DNA of 64,000 nt from Candidatus Methylopumilus universalis (GTDB lineage Bacteria > Pseudomonadota > Gammaproteobacteria > Burkholderiales > Methylophilaceae), in NCBI RefSeq assembly GCF_006364435.1, contig NZ_CP040977.1, forward strand, positions 434,001-498,000, read 5' to 3'. Within the stretch, counting starts at the first letter, position 1, and every line of letters starts with the position of its first letter. The notes under the pieces were generated by a model. It saw only the letters and a list, made by a program, of their open reading frames with translations. It made no database searches and was not told the DNA's origin. A program made the translations under genes and the position numbers. Shown piece by piece: positions 53,036 through 62,318 of this stretch.

Positions 53036-53374
53036 TTATGAGGTCTTAGCTAAAACAGACGGATGAATTCCAAATCTTGCCTTGAAATTCACTGAGAATC
53101 TCCCCAAATGCTTATATCCAACGTCTAAAGCAACATCTGTAGTTTTTCTAGTTTTTTTATGGCTTTTAATTAATTCGTACGCAAGCATTAGTCTTTGTTC
53201 TTCGATATATTCAAAAGGCGTTTTCGAAAAATATTTTTGAAATAAAAGCTGAAGCGACCTTTCCGAATACCCCGTAAATGTCTTTAAATCAGCCATAGTT
53301 ATTTTATTAGAAAGTCTAGAATTAATATATTGCGTAGCTAGCTCTAGCGCTTTGTGAGTATTTACTTGAGTCAT
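53036..53374 (-). CDS. AraC-type DNA-binding protein, domain only
   Basis: A 112-residue protein consisting of just the AraC double helix-turn-helix: ITMADLKTFTGYSERSLQLLFQKYFSKTPFEYIEEQRLMLAYELI and TTDVALDVGYKHLGRFSVNFKARFGIHPSV. The usual N-terminal sensor domain is absent. Its ATG follows immediately on the TAA of the upstream XRE gene, so the two are translated together. The pair may act as one two-part regulator. Targets unknown; the adjacent two-component system is a candidate. Confidence 0.86.
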   Translation of the reverse strand: MTQVNTHKALELATQYINSRLSNKITMADLKTFTGYSERSLQLLFQKYFSKTPFEYIEEQRLMLAYELIKSHKKTRKTTDVALDVGYKHLGRFSVNFKARFGIHPSVLAKTS

Positions 53375-53620
53375 TTAGCTGAGAGACATATGGTCAGTGT
53401 GGAGAATTACATCTGAAATTTTTAGATCAAGTGCTTTAGCATATTTTTTAACACATACTAATTTAAGTGTTGGGGATGGAAAGTGATGAGGTTTATTTTC
53501 TTCAATAGATATAATTTGTCTTTCAGCCAAACATAACTCATGAGCAATGTCTAAAGTTGACATACCTCGCTCAATTCTTTTTTGTTTCAATAAGCTAAAG
53601 TTATATAAATCTTTTTCCAT
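53375..53620 (-). CDS. XRE-like helix-turn-helix protein
   Basis: An 81-residue protein with a helix-turn-helix of the Cro/RodZ type: LLKQKRIERGMSTLDIAHELCLAERQIISIEENKPHHFPSP. The pattern HHFPSPTxKLxCVxKYAxAL is that of small HTH_25-like regulators. Its stop codon abuts the AraC-type start (TAAATG), so the two are translationally coupled. No sensor domain is present. Function unknown. Confidence 0.8.
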   Translation of the reverse strand: MEKDLYNFSLLKQKRIERGMSTLDIAHELCLAERQIISIEENKPHHFPSPTLKLVCVKKYAKALDLKISDVILHTDHMSLS

Positions 53621-53688
53621 GGAAAGATAATAAAGTTATATTCGTTCCATGAATATCCTTCAAAAGGATGATGTTGAGGGGGGGCAGA

Positions 53689-54276
53689 CTACCTAGCTAA
53701 TTCGATCAACTTAGAAAGTGAATTTACCTTCAATTTCCTCATCACTTCAGACTTGTATTGCTTAACGGTAGGCAATGATAAATGGAGCTTGTCGATAAGC
53801 TCTTGGTTGTTTAAACCCTGAAGAAGTAAATTGTAGACTTCAAGCTCTCTCGGAGATAAATTTTTGAGTAGGACGTTTAAATTGATTTCCTTTAGTTCGA
53901 TACGAATAGCTTTTGTAACTGCATTAATCAATTCGTCAATATCAAATGGCTTTACTAGGAATTCAATAGCGCCTTGTTTCATGGCATCAACACTTTGCTG
54001 AATACTAGCCTCGCCACTAATAAAAATTATTGGGGGGTTGATATTTTTTTCCAAAAGCATACGATGCAAATCAACGCCGCTTATATCAGGAAGTTGAATA
54101 TCAACAATTACGATTGCCGGCCTTTCAAAGGGTAGGGTTTGTAAAAAATCTTTAGCCGTATTGTATGATTTTGTAATAAAACCTTTGAAAGCTAATAAAG
54201 ATTCAATACTACCCCGCTGCGAAACATCATCTTCTATTAGATGAATAGTAATTTTTTTATCTGATTTACTAGACAT
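53689..54276 (-). CDS. Response regulator, FixJ/NarL type
   Basis: A 195-residue two-component regulator. The receiver domain has the acidic pair IHLIEDD, the phosphorylated Asp in VIVDIQLPDISG and the conserved Lys in FLVKPFD. The C-terminal LuxR-type helix-turn-helix is LSPRELEVYNLLLQGLNNQELIDKLHLSLPTVKQYKSEVMRKL. ATG 54276 is used since it overlaps the end of the kinase gene (8 bases); the longer frame from 54297 adds a few residues only. It acts with the neighbouring kinase. Confidence 0.9.
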   Translation of the reverse strand: MSSKSDKKITIHLIEDDVSQRGSIESLLAFKGFITKSYNTAKDFLQTLPFERPAIVIVDIQLPDISGVDLHRMLLEKNINPPIIFISGEASIQQSVDAMKQGAIEFLVKPFDIDELINAVTKAIRIELKEINLNVLLKNLSPRELEVYNLLLQGLNNQELIDKLHLSLPTVKQYKSEVMRKLKVNSLSKLIELAR

Positions 54277-55699
54277 TGTTTGATATCGGAAGCTCAATTA
54301 AGAATTCCGCACCACTTAAGTATGCTTTATTGACGCTCAGGCTTCCCTTATGTCTAGTAATTATATATTTTGATAACCATAAACCTATACCAGAATTCGA
54401 AATTTTTGAGCTTTCATAAAGTTTAAATATTTTGCCCTGCATTTTTCTTGATATACCCGGACCGTTGTCAGTAACCGAGCAGAATAATTTATTATTTTTA
54501 GTGAAAGTTTTAATTTCAATCACTTTATTTTTTTTTGATGTCAAAGATAAAGCATCAATTGAATTTTGTATGAGATTAGAAAATACCTGCCTTAATTCAT
54601 CTGTATTCATATTTACCTTTGCAGATGAATTTAATAGAAATTTAATTTTTATATTTTTTTCTTTTATTGATTCTTTAAATATAGGCTCCAAAGACTGAAC
54701 AAAAGTATCAAATATCTCAGATCGATAAATAGACTTATTTTTTGAAAACATGGATTTCAAAGTTGCTATAATTTTCGCTGCCCTATCATTGTCCTTAATA
54801 ATATTTTTGATAAGTATTTTTTCTTTTTTACCCTTAATCAAGAGATTTAAATGTTGACTATTTGTTTTCATAGAACCAAGAGGCTGATTAATCTCATGGG
54901 CAATGGAAGCAGAAAGGGCAGCAGAAATCGCTGTTTTATTTGCTGTCACGAGTGAATTGATAAGTTTGTATTTTTCGTTCAACAATAGTTTAATTTTGGT
55001 ATTTTCAATTATATTTTTTGTGTTTAAAGCAGCCATTTTCTCTGACCAATAACCATTAATAGAAATATATGACCATATATTCACAATTAAAAGAACCCAA
55101 AGCAGTGCCGCTGGGATTAAAGGTACGTCATTCAGGCTATCAATAAATCCATAATCGCTTGATAGAAGAATGATTATTCGAGCAATAAGTAATATAAATT
55201 CAGCAAAAGTTGTAATTGCGAAGATTTTAAGATAATACGACTCACGAAATAATTTCTTCTCTTTAATCTCTGAGAGCAATAAAAAATAAACTATAAATGC
55301 CAGACAAGCACTAAAAATTTGTCTATCAATAAAGTTACCTTTATTTCTTATAATTTCAAAGCCTATGGCATAAAAGATAATTAGTAGCGTATAAATTTTT
55401 ACATGTCGAGGTGTAATTTCTTCTTTCAGACTCTTTGTATAAAAAATCATTAATACAAGTGAGATAAAATAAATAGTGTTACTGAGGGTGAGAAAAAAAG
55501 AACCTCGATCTAAGCTTGACATTATCAATGATCCAACAGCGACGCCTAAGATACCAAGCGAACTTAGAATAAGGGATATAGACCAGTATTTCAGTGATTT
55601 TTCTTTAGGATATATTTTTACTAAGGATATGGAATTTACAAAAATACCTATTTGTATTAGTGCAATCGTAATAAAAATAAAGGGAATAAGAAAATTCAA
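54269..55699 (-). CDS. Membrane histidine kinase
   Basis: A 476-residue sensor kinase. The first 220 residues contain seven or so hydrophobic helices with short loops, a 7TM-type input domain. The kinase core has the phospho-His in ASIAHEINQPLGSM (about residue 270), the N-box ELRQVFSNLIQNSIDAL, and the G-boxes DNGPGISRKMQGKIF and GIGLWLS. The response-regulator gene overlaps its 3' end. Located downstream of an outer-membrane protein gene in the same orientation. The signal is unknown. Confidence 0.9.
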   Translation of the reverse strand: MNFLIPFIFITIALIQIGIFVNSISLVKIYPKEKSLKYWSISLILSSLGILGVAVGSLIMSSLDRGSFFLTLSNTIYFISLVLMIFYTKSLKEEITPRHVKIYTLLIIFYAIGFEIIRNKGNFIDRQIFSACLAFIVYFLLLSEIKEKKLFRESYYLKIFAITTFAEFILLIARIIILLSSDYGFIDSLNDVPLIPAALLWVLLIVNIWSYISINGYWSEKMAALNTKNIIENTKIKLLLNEKYKLINSLVTANKTAISAALSASIAHEINQPLGSMKTNSQHLNLLIKGKKEKILIKNIIKDNDRAAKIIATLKSMFSKNKSIYRSEIFDTFVQSLEPIFKESIKEKNIKIKFLLNSSAKVNMNTDELRQVFSNLIQNSIDALSLTSKKNKVIEIKTFTKNNKLFCSVTDNGPGISRKMQGKIFKLYESSKISNSGIGLWLSKYIITRHKGSLSVNKAYLSGAEFLIELPISNNV

Positions 55700-55712
55700 T
55701 TAATTGACCTCT

Positions 55713-56597
55713 TTAAAATTTAAATGCATATCTTGCAATAAGACGATGATCTTCAATATAGCTATTTTCGTTTGTAAATTCTGAACCATACTGCAGCATG
55801 AGTCGACCAAAATTATAGATACCTTGCCCTGTTAATTGGTAGCGATGAATTTTGTTGATATTACCTTGGTCGATACTATCTAATGTATTCTCACCCCCCA
55901 CAGTATAAAAATAACCAACCGACGCTGAATATGTTGGATTGAAAACATACTGTAATCCGGTTTGAAAATTATAGAGCGGATCTTTTTCTAACTTTCTGTT
56001 CCCCAAAAATTGATTGTTATCACTGGCTAAAACTACATCTATCGCGGTCATCCAGTTAATATTATCAACCAGCTTTCTTTGATACCCTGCCTGAAATGCA
56101 GTTTGATAAACGTTACTTCCAATATTTACAGTACGATTTTTATCATAATCACCTGTTGGTAGAGTCAGGTAAGTAGCAAGACCAAAGTATTCCTCTTTCG
56201 CTCGATCGACATAAGGCCATAAAGCAAATGCAAAAGTAGTGTCACCAATACCATTTGAATTAGCATTAGCTAAACCCACAGGAATATTTGTATGTTCAAG
56301 ATGATTTATAGATGTTTGTGCATAGACAACAGACGGTATTTGATTAATTTCAAAAGCATGACTAAGTCTTAATAGAAAAGCATTTTGATTGATATTGCTA
56401 GTGTTTGGTGTTTTAGAGCCGTGAGAATATTTGTCACCTTTTTCAACATACACATAAGACATCTGTGCCGCATTGAATGTCCCTACGGGCGCTCTTATTT
56501 CGCCTGGCTGAAGGTCGATTGCAAAAGTGATGTTACTTATCATCGCGAGTGTGATGACATATAAAAGTTTGAATTTATTCAGATAGTTAATTAACAT
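55713..56597 (-). CDS. Outer-membrane beta-barrel transporter (phenol MetA-pathway type)
   Basis: A 294-residue protein with a signal peptide (about residues 10-26, TFA). The mature part has alternating strands ending in Phe (RLIARYAFKF), and the segment GLATYLTLPTGDYDKNRTVNIGSN is typical of PF13557-type transporters (SphA/MetA-pathway outer-membrane proteins). It may be a channel for small aromatic or hydrophobic compounds. A 20-base palindrome sits just upstream, and the kinase/regulator genes follow, suggesting control of this porin by the two-component system. Confidence 0.8.
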   Translation of the reverse strand: MLINYLNKFKLLYVITLAMISNITFAIDLQPGEIRAPVGTFNAAQMSYVYVEKGDKYSHGSKTPNTSNINQNAFLLRLSHAFEINQIPSVVYAQTSINHLEHTNIPVGLANANSNGIGDTTFAFALWPYVDRAKEEYFGLATYLTLPTGDYDKNRTVNIGSNVYQTAFQAGYQRKLVDNINWMTAIDVVLASDNNQFLGNRKLEKDPLYNFQTGLQYVFNPTYSASVGYFYTVGGENTLDSIDQGNINKIHRYQLTGQGIYNFGRLMLQYGSEFTNENSYIEDHRLIARYAFKF

Positions 56598-56631
56598 TAA
56601 GTCACTTTAACTGAATAGACAGTTGATTGAT

Positions 56632-56651
56632 TATCCTGCGATCGTAGGATA
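56632..56651. promoter_or_regulatory. 20-base near-perfect palindrome upstream of the porin-like gene
   Basis: TATCCTGCGATCGTAGGATA is an inverted repeat with one mismatched pair, 35 bases from the porin-like gene start and just after the phosphomannomutase stop. No T-run follows. It is a candidate operator for the FixJ-type regulator or another repressor. Confidence 0.42.
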
Positions 56652-56666
56652 TTGTTCGTCTCGATT

Positions 56667-58043
56667 TTAAAAAGGCAAAACTGAACCTGGAGTTGCCAAG
56701 GTTAAAACATCTCTAAAAGAGCCTTGAATTCTTTCAAGTGCAATTTTATTCTCAGCTTCAAATCTTAAAACAATGACGGGTGTTGTATTTGATGCGCGCA
56801 TTAAACCAAACCCATCTTCATACTCAACTCTTAATCCATCGACTTTAATAATTTCGAGTGCATTATCGAATTGTGCTTCCGTTTGTAATTTTTTAATTAA
56901 AGCGTGAGGTTCACCTTCTTCCATTTTAATTTGAAGTTCGGGTGTGCTAATGCTATTTGGTAAATTATTTAAAACTTCAGATGGATTATCAAAGCGACTT
57001 AATATTTCAAGAAGTCGAACGCCTGCATAAATACCGTCATCAAATCCATACCAACGTTCTTTAAAGAAAGTGTGTCCACTCATTTCTCCTGCAAGTGCGG
57101 CATTTTCTTCTTTCATTTTAGCTTTAATAAGGGAATGACCTGTTTTCCACATCAAAGGCTTACCGCCTTTATCTTTGATCCACTGAAATAAATTACGTGT
57201 TGATTTCACATCAAAAATAATCGTCGCATTTGGATTGCGACTTAATACATCCTCTGCGAATAATAAAAGTTGTCGATCGGGATAAATGATTTGACCATCT
57301 TTTGTCACAACACCTAAGCGATCCGCATCACCATCAAATGCAAAGCCTAATTCAGCATCACTTTTCTTAAGGTGTGCTATGACGTCATTAAGGTTGTGAG
57401 GTTCGGAAGGGTCGGGGTGGTGGTTAGGGAATGTGCCATCCACATCACAAAATAATTCTTCAACAGAACATCCAATACTTTCATAAATTTTTCGAGCATA
57501 AGCCCCTGCAACACCATTGCCACAATCTATGACAATTTTCATGGGGCGTTTCAAATGGATATGATTTTTGATCGCTTCAATATAATCATTCGCAATATCA
57601 TATTTTTTTTCAATGCCCTGGCCTTCATAAAAACTTTCTTTTTCTATACGGGCGTAGAGTTTTTGTATGGCCTCTGTGGATAGCGTGTCGCTACCTAAAA
57701 CCATCTTCAAGCCATTGTAGTCAGGCGGATTATGACTTCCTGTCACCATCACGCCTGATTGGGTTTTAAGAAAGAAGGTAGAAAAATAAACCATGGGTGT
57801 GGTGACCATGCCGAGATTAATGACGTGAATACCTGTTTTAAGTATGCCTTTTATAAGTGCGTTCGATAGTTCTGGGCCTGAAAGTCTTCCATCAAAACCA
57901 ACGCAAATTTCTGTTTGCTTTCGGTCAATCGCTTCACTGCCAATCGCGCGACCTATGATTTCTACAAATTCAGGTGTTAGAGTTTTGCCTACAATGCCCC
58001 GGATATCGTAGGCTTTAAAAATCTCTTTCGGAAGTAAAGCCAT
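56667..58043 (-). CDS. Phosphomannomutase/phosphoglucomutase
   Basis: A 458-residue alpha-D-phosphohexomutase of the AlgC type. The active-site serine is in VMVTGSHNPPDYNG, the metal-binding loop is FAFDGDADRLGVV, and the sugar-recognition loop is LAGEMSGHTFF. It interconverts hexose 1- and 6-phosphates of mannose or glucose for cell-surface polysaccharide synthesis. The family opener KAYDIRGIVG is present. It is 3 bases from iscX on the same strand. Confidence 0.94.
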   Translation of the reverse strand: MALLPKEIFKAYDIRGIVGKTLTPEFVEIIGRAIGSEAIDRKQTEICVGFDGRLSGPELSNALIKGILKTGIHVINLGMVTTPMVYFSTFFLKTQSGVMVTGSHNPPDYNGLKMVLGSDTLSTEAIQKLYARIEKESFYEGQGIEKKYDIANDYIEAIKNHIHLKRPMKIVIDCGNGVAGAYARKIYESIGCSVEELFCDVDGTFPNHHPDPSEPHNLNDVIAHLKKSDAELGFAFDGDADRLGVVTKDGQIIYPDRQLLLFAEDVLSRNPNATIIFDVKSTRNLFQWIKDKGGKPLMWKTGHSLIKAKMKEENAALAGEMSGHTFFKERWYGFDDGIYAGVRLLEILSRFDNPSEVLNNLPNSISTPELQIKMEEGEPHALIKKLQTEAQFDNALEIIKVDGLRVEYEDGFGLMRASNTTPVIVLRFEAENKIALERIQGSFRDVLTLATPGSVLPF

Positions 58044-58046
58044 GAT

Positions 58047-58241
58047 TTATTCGGACTCTTCAATCCATGCGAGCTGAATGGCTTCTAGAATTTTTTCCCC
58101 GCATTTATTAGGGTCATCCTGAAAGCCTTCAAGATCTAGGATCCACTGGTATAAGTCAGTAAATCGAATTGTCTTAGGGTCTATATCAGGATGTTTGTCG
58201 TATAAAGCCTCAGCAATCCTTTGACTATCAGTCCAATGCAT
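58047..58241 (-). CDS. iscX: IscX (Fe-S cluster assembly protein)
   Basis: A 64-residue acidic protein with [32 protein letters not shown] and the C-terminal [16 protein letters not shown], matching IscX. IscX binds iron and IscS and modulates the ISC machinery. The ATG is chosen at 58241 because GAGGAAGG lies just upstream; an in-frame TTG at 58259 gives a longer but less likely product. It precedes the phosphomannomutase gene; no other isc genes are in the window. Confidence 0.92.
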   Translation of the reverse strand: MHWTDSQRIAEALYDKHPDIDPKTIRFTDLYQWILDLEGFQDDPNKCGEKILEAIQLAWIEESE

Positions 58242-58399
58242 AGAAACCTTCCTCTTCAATATAGTTGAAAGGATTATAACTTTTAGATTTTATCTAAGAT
58301 AGAACTTCATTAAGAAAGATAGGTCAGACCCATGATAAAATATCGATTTTCTGAGATAAAAATCTCTAATCATTTTAAATACATAGCGGAAATATAGAC

Positions 58400-59647
58400 A
58401 TGTTTAGCAAAGCTCAAAAATTAAGTATGGTGGACCCGGAAATTGCACTTCAAGTCACTCAGGAAGTAAAACGACAAGAAGACCACATTGAGCTCATTGC
58501 TTCTGAAAACTATACAAGCCCTGCCGTGATGGAAGCTCAAGGTTCTCAGCTCACAAATAAATACGCAGAAGGATATATTGGTAAGCGTTTTTATGGCGGC
58601 TGTGAATTTGTAGACAATGTCGAACAAATCGCGATCGATCGCCTTAAAAAATTATATGATGCTGAATATGTGAATGTGCAACCTCATTCAGGTAGCCAAG
58701 CTAATCAAGCTGTTTACTTTTCGATACTGAAACCCGGCGATACGATCATGGGTATGAATTTAGGGCATGGTGGGCATTTAACTCACGGCTCACCTGCAAA
58801 CTTATCAGGCAAACTTTTTAAAGTCGTACCTTATGGCCTCAATGCAAATGAGGAGATTGATTACGATGAAATGGAAAAGCTTGCGATTGAATCAAAGCCT
58901 AAACTTCTTATTGGGGGCGCTTCAGCTTATGCCTTACGTTTTGATTGGGAGCGCATGTCGCAGATTGCAAAAAAAGTGGGTGCTTATTTTATGGTAGATA
59001 TGGCGCACTACTCAGGACTTATTGCTGCAGGCGTTTATCCTAGTCCAGTGCCTTTCGCAGATTTTGTAACATCCACCACACATAAAACTTTAAGAGGCCC
59101 TCGTGGCGGTATTATCTTGGCGAAAGCTGAATTTGAAAAAAGCATTAATAGTTTTGTGTTCCCTGGTATTCAAGGCGGGCCATTGATGCATGTGATTGCA
59201 GCTAAGGCAGTTGCTTTTCTAGAGGCTTTAAAACCAGAATTTAAAGTGTATCAAACACAAGTGATTAAAAATGCACAAACGATGGCTGAGTCACTAAGTA
59301 AACGTGGTGTACGTATTATTTCTGGCCGCACTGAGTCACATGTCTTTTTAGTTGATTTAAGACCTAAAGGTTTAACCGGAAAAGCAGCAGATGTTCTTTT
59401 GGGACAAGCACATATCACGGTCAATAAAAATTCAATTCCTAATGATCCAGAAAGTCCTTTTGTGACTTCAGGGATTCGTATCGGATCTCCTGCAATCACA
59501 ACCCGTGGTTTCAAAGAAAAAGAAGCTGACATGGTGGCGCAAATGATTGCAGACATCCTCGATCATCCTAACGACGAAAAAGTTATTAATGAGACCAAAG
59601 CCAAAGTAGTTGCTTTAACGGCTCAATTCCCAGTTTATGGGTCTTAA
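58400..59647 (+). CDS. glyA: Serine hydroxymethyltransferase
   Basis: A 415-residue pyridoxal-phosphate enzyme, normal length. The N-terminal [19 protein letters not shown], the cofactor-Lys motif [15 protein letters not shown] (Lys near residue 231), and [14 protein letters not shown] are all family marks. It interconverts serine and glycine with tetrahydrofolate, a central one-carbon reaction in a methylotroph. It leads the glyA-nrdR-ribD-tatD run. The promoter region is shared with divergent iscX. Confidence 0.97.
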   Translation: MFSKAQKLSMVDPEIALQVTQEVKRQEDHIELIASENYTSPAVMEAQGSQLTNKYAEGYIGKRFYGGCEFVDNVEQIAIDRLKKLYDAEYVNVQPHSGSQANQAVYFSILKPGDTIMGMNLGHGGHLTHGSPANLSGKLFKVVPYGLNANEEIDYDEMEKLAIESKPKLLIGGASAYALRFDWERMSQIAKKVGAYFMVDMAHYSGLIAAGVYPSPVPFADFVTSTTHKTLRGPRGGIILAKAEFEKSINSFVFPGIQGGPLMHVIAAKAVAFLEALKPEFKVYQTQVIKNAQTMAESLSKRGVRIISGRTESHVFLVDLRPKGLTGKAADVLLGQAHITVNKNSIPNDPESPFVTSGIRIGSPAITTRGFKEKEADMVAQMIADILDHPNDEKVINETKAKVVALTAQFPVYGS

Positions 59648-59668
59648 ATATAGATTTTCATATCCCAA

Positions 59669-60115
59669 GTGAGATGCCCATTCTGCGGAACTGATGATAC
59701 CCAAGTCGTTGACTCAAGAGTAAACGATGAAGGCAATTCCATTCGACGTCGACGTCGTTGTTCAGAATGTGATAAACGTTTTACAACTTATGAATCAGTC
59801 GAACTCACACTTCCTCAAGTTGTGAAGCAAAACGGTAAACGCGAAGACTTTAGTCGAAACAAACTTCACCAATCATTTAGCCGCGCGCTTCATAAACGCC
59901 CGGTGCCTGTTGAATATATAGAGCAAGCCATTGAACGTATCATTCAAAAAGTTTTAGCTTATGGTGAGAAAGAAATCACCGCTAGAGAGCTAGGCGAAAA
60001 CGTCATGCATGAATTAAAAAAAATGGATAAGGTGGCTTATATCCGATTCGCATCTGTCTATAGAAGTTTTTCCGATGTCGAAGATTTCCATGATGTTATC
60101 CGCGATCTTGATTAA
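59669..60115 (+). CDS. nrdR: Transcriptional repressor NrdR
   Basis: A 148-residue regulator. The zinc ribbon is built of two CxxC pairs, [15 protein letters not shown] and [17 protein letters not shown], and an ATP-cone domain follows (about residues 48-138). It represses ribonucleotide-reductase genes in response to dATP/ATP. Translation begins at GTG 59669, 21 bases after glyA. It is the second gene of the glyA-nrdR-ribD cluster common in Betaproteobacteria. Confidence 0.96.
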   Translation: MRCPFCGTDDTQVVDSRVNDEGNSIRRRRRCSECDKRFTTYESVELTLPQVVKQNGKREDFSRNKLHQSFSRALHKRPVPVEYIEQAIERIIQKVLAYGEKEITARELGENVMHELKKMDKVAYIRFASVYRSFSDVEDFHDVIRDLD

Positions 60116-61198
60116 ATGAACTCACAATCACCTCAATTTTTCATGAGTGAAGCTTTGAGGCTTGCAGAAAAAGCTTTATTCACAACATCCCCCAATCCAA
60201 GAGTTGGTTGTGTCATTGTTCAAGATGGTGCAATTGTAGGTCGTGGCTTTCACGAAAAAGCTGGTGAGTCTCATGCTGAAGTGATTGCGTTAAAAGAAGC
60301 AGGCAGCCAATCTGAAGGCAGTGATGTATATGTCACATTAGAACCTTGTTCGCATACTGGCAAAACACCACCATGTGTAGATGCATTAATTGAAGCTAAG
60401 GTTAAAAAAGTATTCATTGCGATGCAAGATCCGAATCCCATAGTTTCCGGCCGAGGTATTCAAAAATTAAAAGACGCTCATATTGAAGTTGAGCTAGGCG
60501 TGATGGAAGCCCAAGCGCAATTATTAAATATAGGTTTTATTTCTCGCATGACAAAGCAATTGCCTTATGTAAGAGCGAAGCTTGCAGTATCAATAGATGG
60601 CAAGACTGCACTTCATAACGGCAAGAGCCAGTGGATTACAGGCGATGCAGCCAGGGCTGATGTTCAATACTGGCGCGCTTCTTCCTGCGCAATTATTACA
60701 GGTATTGGTACTGTATTACATGACAATCCAAAACTCTCTGTGAGACTTTATAAACATGCGCGGCAACCTTTACGTGTAGTTGTGGATTCAGAATTAAAAA
60801 TTCCATTAGAGTCAGACATACTTCTTGAAAAACCATTACTTATTGCTTATGCAAATGATAAGCAAAAAAAGTTACCACAATTAAAATCATTGGGTATCGA
60901 ATGTATTCAATTAGACGATAGCGGCAAAGTTGATTTAGCATCACTTCTAAAAGAGCTCGCAAAAAGAGAGGTGAATGAAGTATGGATTGAAGCGGGAGAG
61001 GGTCTTAATGGCGCATTCCTAAAAGCTAATTTAATTGATGAGCTGATCATTTATTATGCACCTGTGATTTTAGGTTCAGAAGCTAAGGGTATGTTTACAC
61101 TGCCGGCTTTTGAAAATTTAGAAAATAAAATTACCACAACACTTTTAGATCATCGCTGGGTTGGTCAAGATCTAAGAATGCGATTCAAACTAAAGTAA
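60116..61198 (+). CDS. ribD: Riboflavin biosynthesis deaminase/reductase RibD
   Basis: A 360-residue bifunctional enzyme. The N-terminal deaminase half has the zinc motif SHAEVIALKEAG and PCSHTGKTPPC. The C-terminal reductase half contains KLAVSIDGKTALHNGKSQWI and EAGEGLNGAFL. It carries out two steps from the GTP-derived pyrimidine towards riboflavin. Its ATG follows directly after the nrdR stop codon, giving coupled translation. Confidence 0.95.
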   Translation: MNSQSPQFFMSEALRLAEKALFTTSPNPRVGCVIVQDGAIVGRGFHEKAGESHAEVIALKEAGSQSEGSDVYVTLEPCSHTGKTPPCVDALIEAKVKKVFIAMQDPNPIVSGRGIQKLKDAHIEVELGVMEAQAQLLNIGFISRMTKQLPYVRAKLAVSIDGKTALHNGKSQWITGDAARADVQYWRASSCAIITGIGTVLHDNPKLSVRLYKHARQPLRVVVDSELKIPLESDILLEKPLLIAYANDKQKKLPQLKSLGIECIQLDDSGKVDLASLLKELAKREVNEVWIEAGEGLNGAFLKANLIDELIIYYAPVILGSEAKGMFTLPAFENLENKITTTLLDHRWVGQDLRMRFKLK

Positions 61199-61207
61199 CC
61201 ATTCACC

Positions 61208-62005
61208 ATGCTCATCGATAGCCACTGTCATTTAGATGCATTAGAGTTTAGAGATGAGCAAGATGCAATTATTAAAAACGCGCTTCATCATGGCGTTGAA
61301 AAAATTATTATTCCCGCAGTTAACCGAAAAAGTTTTGATGACGTCATCGAGCTTAGAAAAAAATTTCCCAATTGCTTTTACGCTTTAGGTTTTCATCCTA
61401 TGTATATTCATGACATGAAGGATGGTGATATGGACACGCTGAAATCTTATTTAAAAACATACGAACCGGTCGCAGTAGGTGAGATTGGTTTAGATTTCTT
61501 TGTGACTAAAGATAATAAGACCATTCAAGAAGAAATTTTTGTGGCTCAATTAAAATTAGCAAGTGCTTTTGATTTGCCAATCATTATGCATGTCAGACAA
61601 GCGATTGATGATGTGCTTAAAAATTTAAGACGCTACCCAGTCAAAGGTGGTATCGCTCATGCCTTTAATGGCAGCATGCAACAAGCTGAAGCTTTTATTG
61701 AGATGGGATTTAAATTAGGCTTTGGTGGTGCAATGACATATAAGAGGGCGACACATATTCAAGCGCTAGCTAAATCATTACCTATAGAGTCTATTGTGCT
61801 AGAGACAGATGCGCCTGATATTCCGCCATCATGGCTAGGACATCAAGGAAGAAATACTCCTGGAGAATTACATCAGATCGCAACTTTTTTTGCCGAATTA
61901 CGAGGTATGAATTTAACTTCCGTGATTGAAACGTCACATCAAAATACGCTCGATGCACTCCCCAAAATAGTGCAGTTATGCACATCTGCTGAGAATTTAC
62001 ATTAA
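61208..62005 (+). CDS. tatD: TatD-family hydrolase
   Basis: A 265-residue metal-dependent hydrolase. Metal ligands appear in MLIDSHCHLDALE (HxH), AVGEIGLDFF (Glu), PIIMHVRQA (His), GGIAHAFNGS (His) and VLETDAPDIPP (Asp). TatD enzymes are metal-dependent DNases, thought to act in DNA repair or degradation. Nine bases separate it from ribD, so it completes the glyA cluster. Confidence 0.92.
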   Translation: MLIDSHCHLDALEFRDEQDAIIKNALHHGVEKIIIPAVNRKSFDDVIELRKKFPNCFYALGFHPMYIHDMKDGDMDTLKSYLKTYEPVAVGEIGLDFFVTKDNKTIQEEIFVAQLKLASAFDLPIIMHVRQAIDDVLKNLRRYPVKGGIAHAFNGSMQQAEAFIEMGFKLGFGGAMTYKRATHIQALAKSLPIESIVLETDAPDIPPSWLGHQGRNTPGELHQIATFFAELRGMNLTSVIETSHQNTLDALPKIVQLCTSAENLH

Positions 62006-62137
62006 GTGTGAACAAAAATCCTAATGGAATTAGGGACATAAGTTAAGTCATTGATTTTAAATAACTTTTATTTAGCTTAAAAAATAAGCGATCCAAAAAA
62101 ACGCTTATAAATTCAAGAGTTATAAATTTATGTCATC

Positions 62138-62159
62138 TTTATCCACAAAGTTATCCACA
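62138..62159 (+). promoter_or_regulatory. Two perfect DnaA boxes upstream of pyrG
   Basis: TTATCCACA occurs at 62139-62147 and again at 62151-62159, both on the plus strand, 12 bases apart. Both match the DnaA box consensus exactly. They lie in an AT-rich 355-base gap between tatD and pyrG. They could regulate pyrG or titrate DnaA. A weaker reversed box is at about 62164. Confidence 0.6.
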
Positions 62160-62192
62160 GATTTTGTGGAGATGTTTTTTTAGTAAAACGGG

Positions 62193-62221
62193 TTGACAGC
62201 GCTCTATTTTATCCATTTAAA
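62193..62221 (+). promoter_or_regulatory. Promoter of pyrG
   Basis: TTGACA (62193-62198), a 17-base spacer and TTTAAA (62216-62221). The -35 box is perfect and the -10 acceptable. It lies about 140 bases before the pyrG start and just after the DnaA boxes. The remaining leader shows no clear riboswitch. Confidence 0.55.
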
Positions 62222-62318
62222 GAAAGCCTATTTTCTTGTTGATTTAGATAAAAAACGTTGAAATCCCTTTCCCTATTTGAGAAACCTCAAACTTCAATTG
62301 TGAGACACATAGCTTTAA

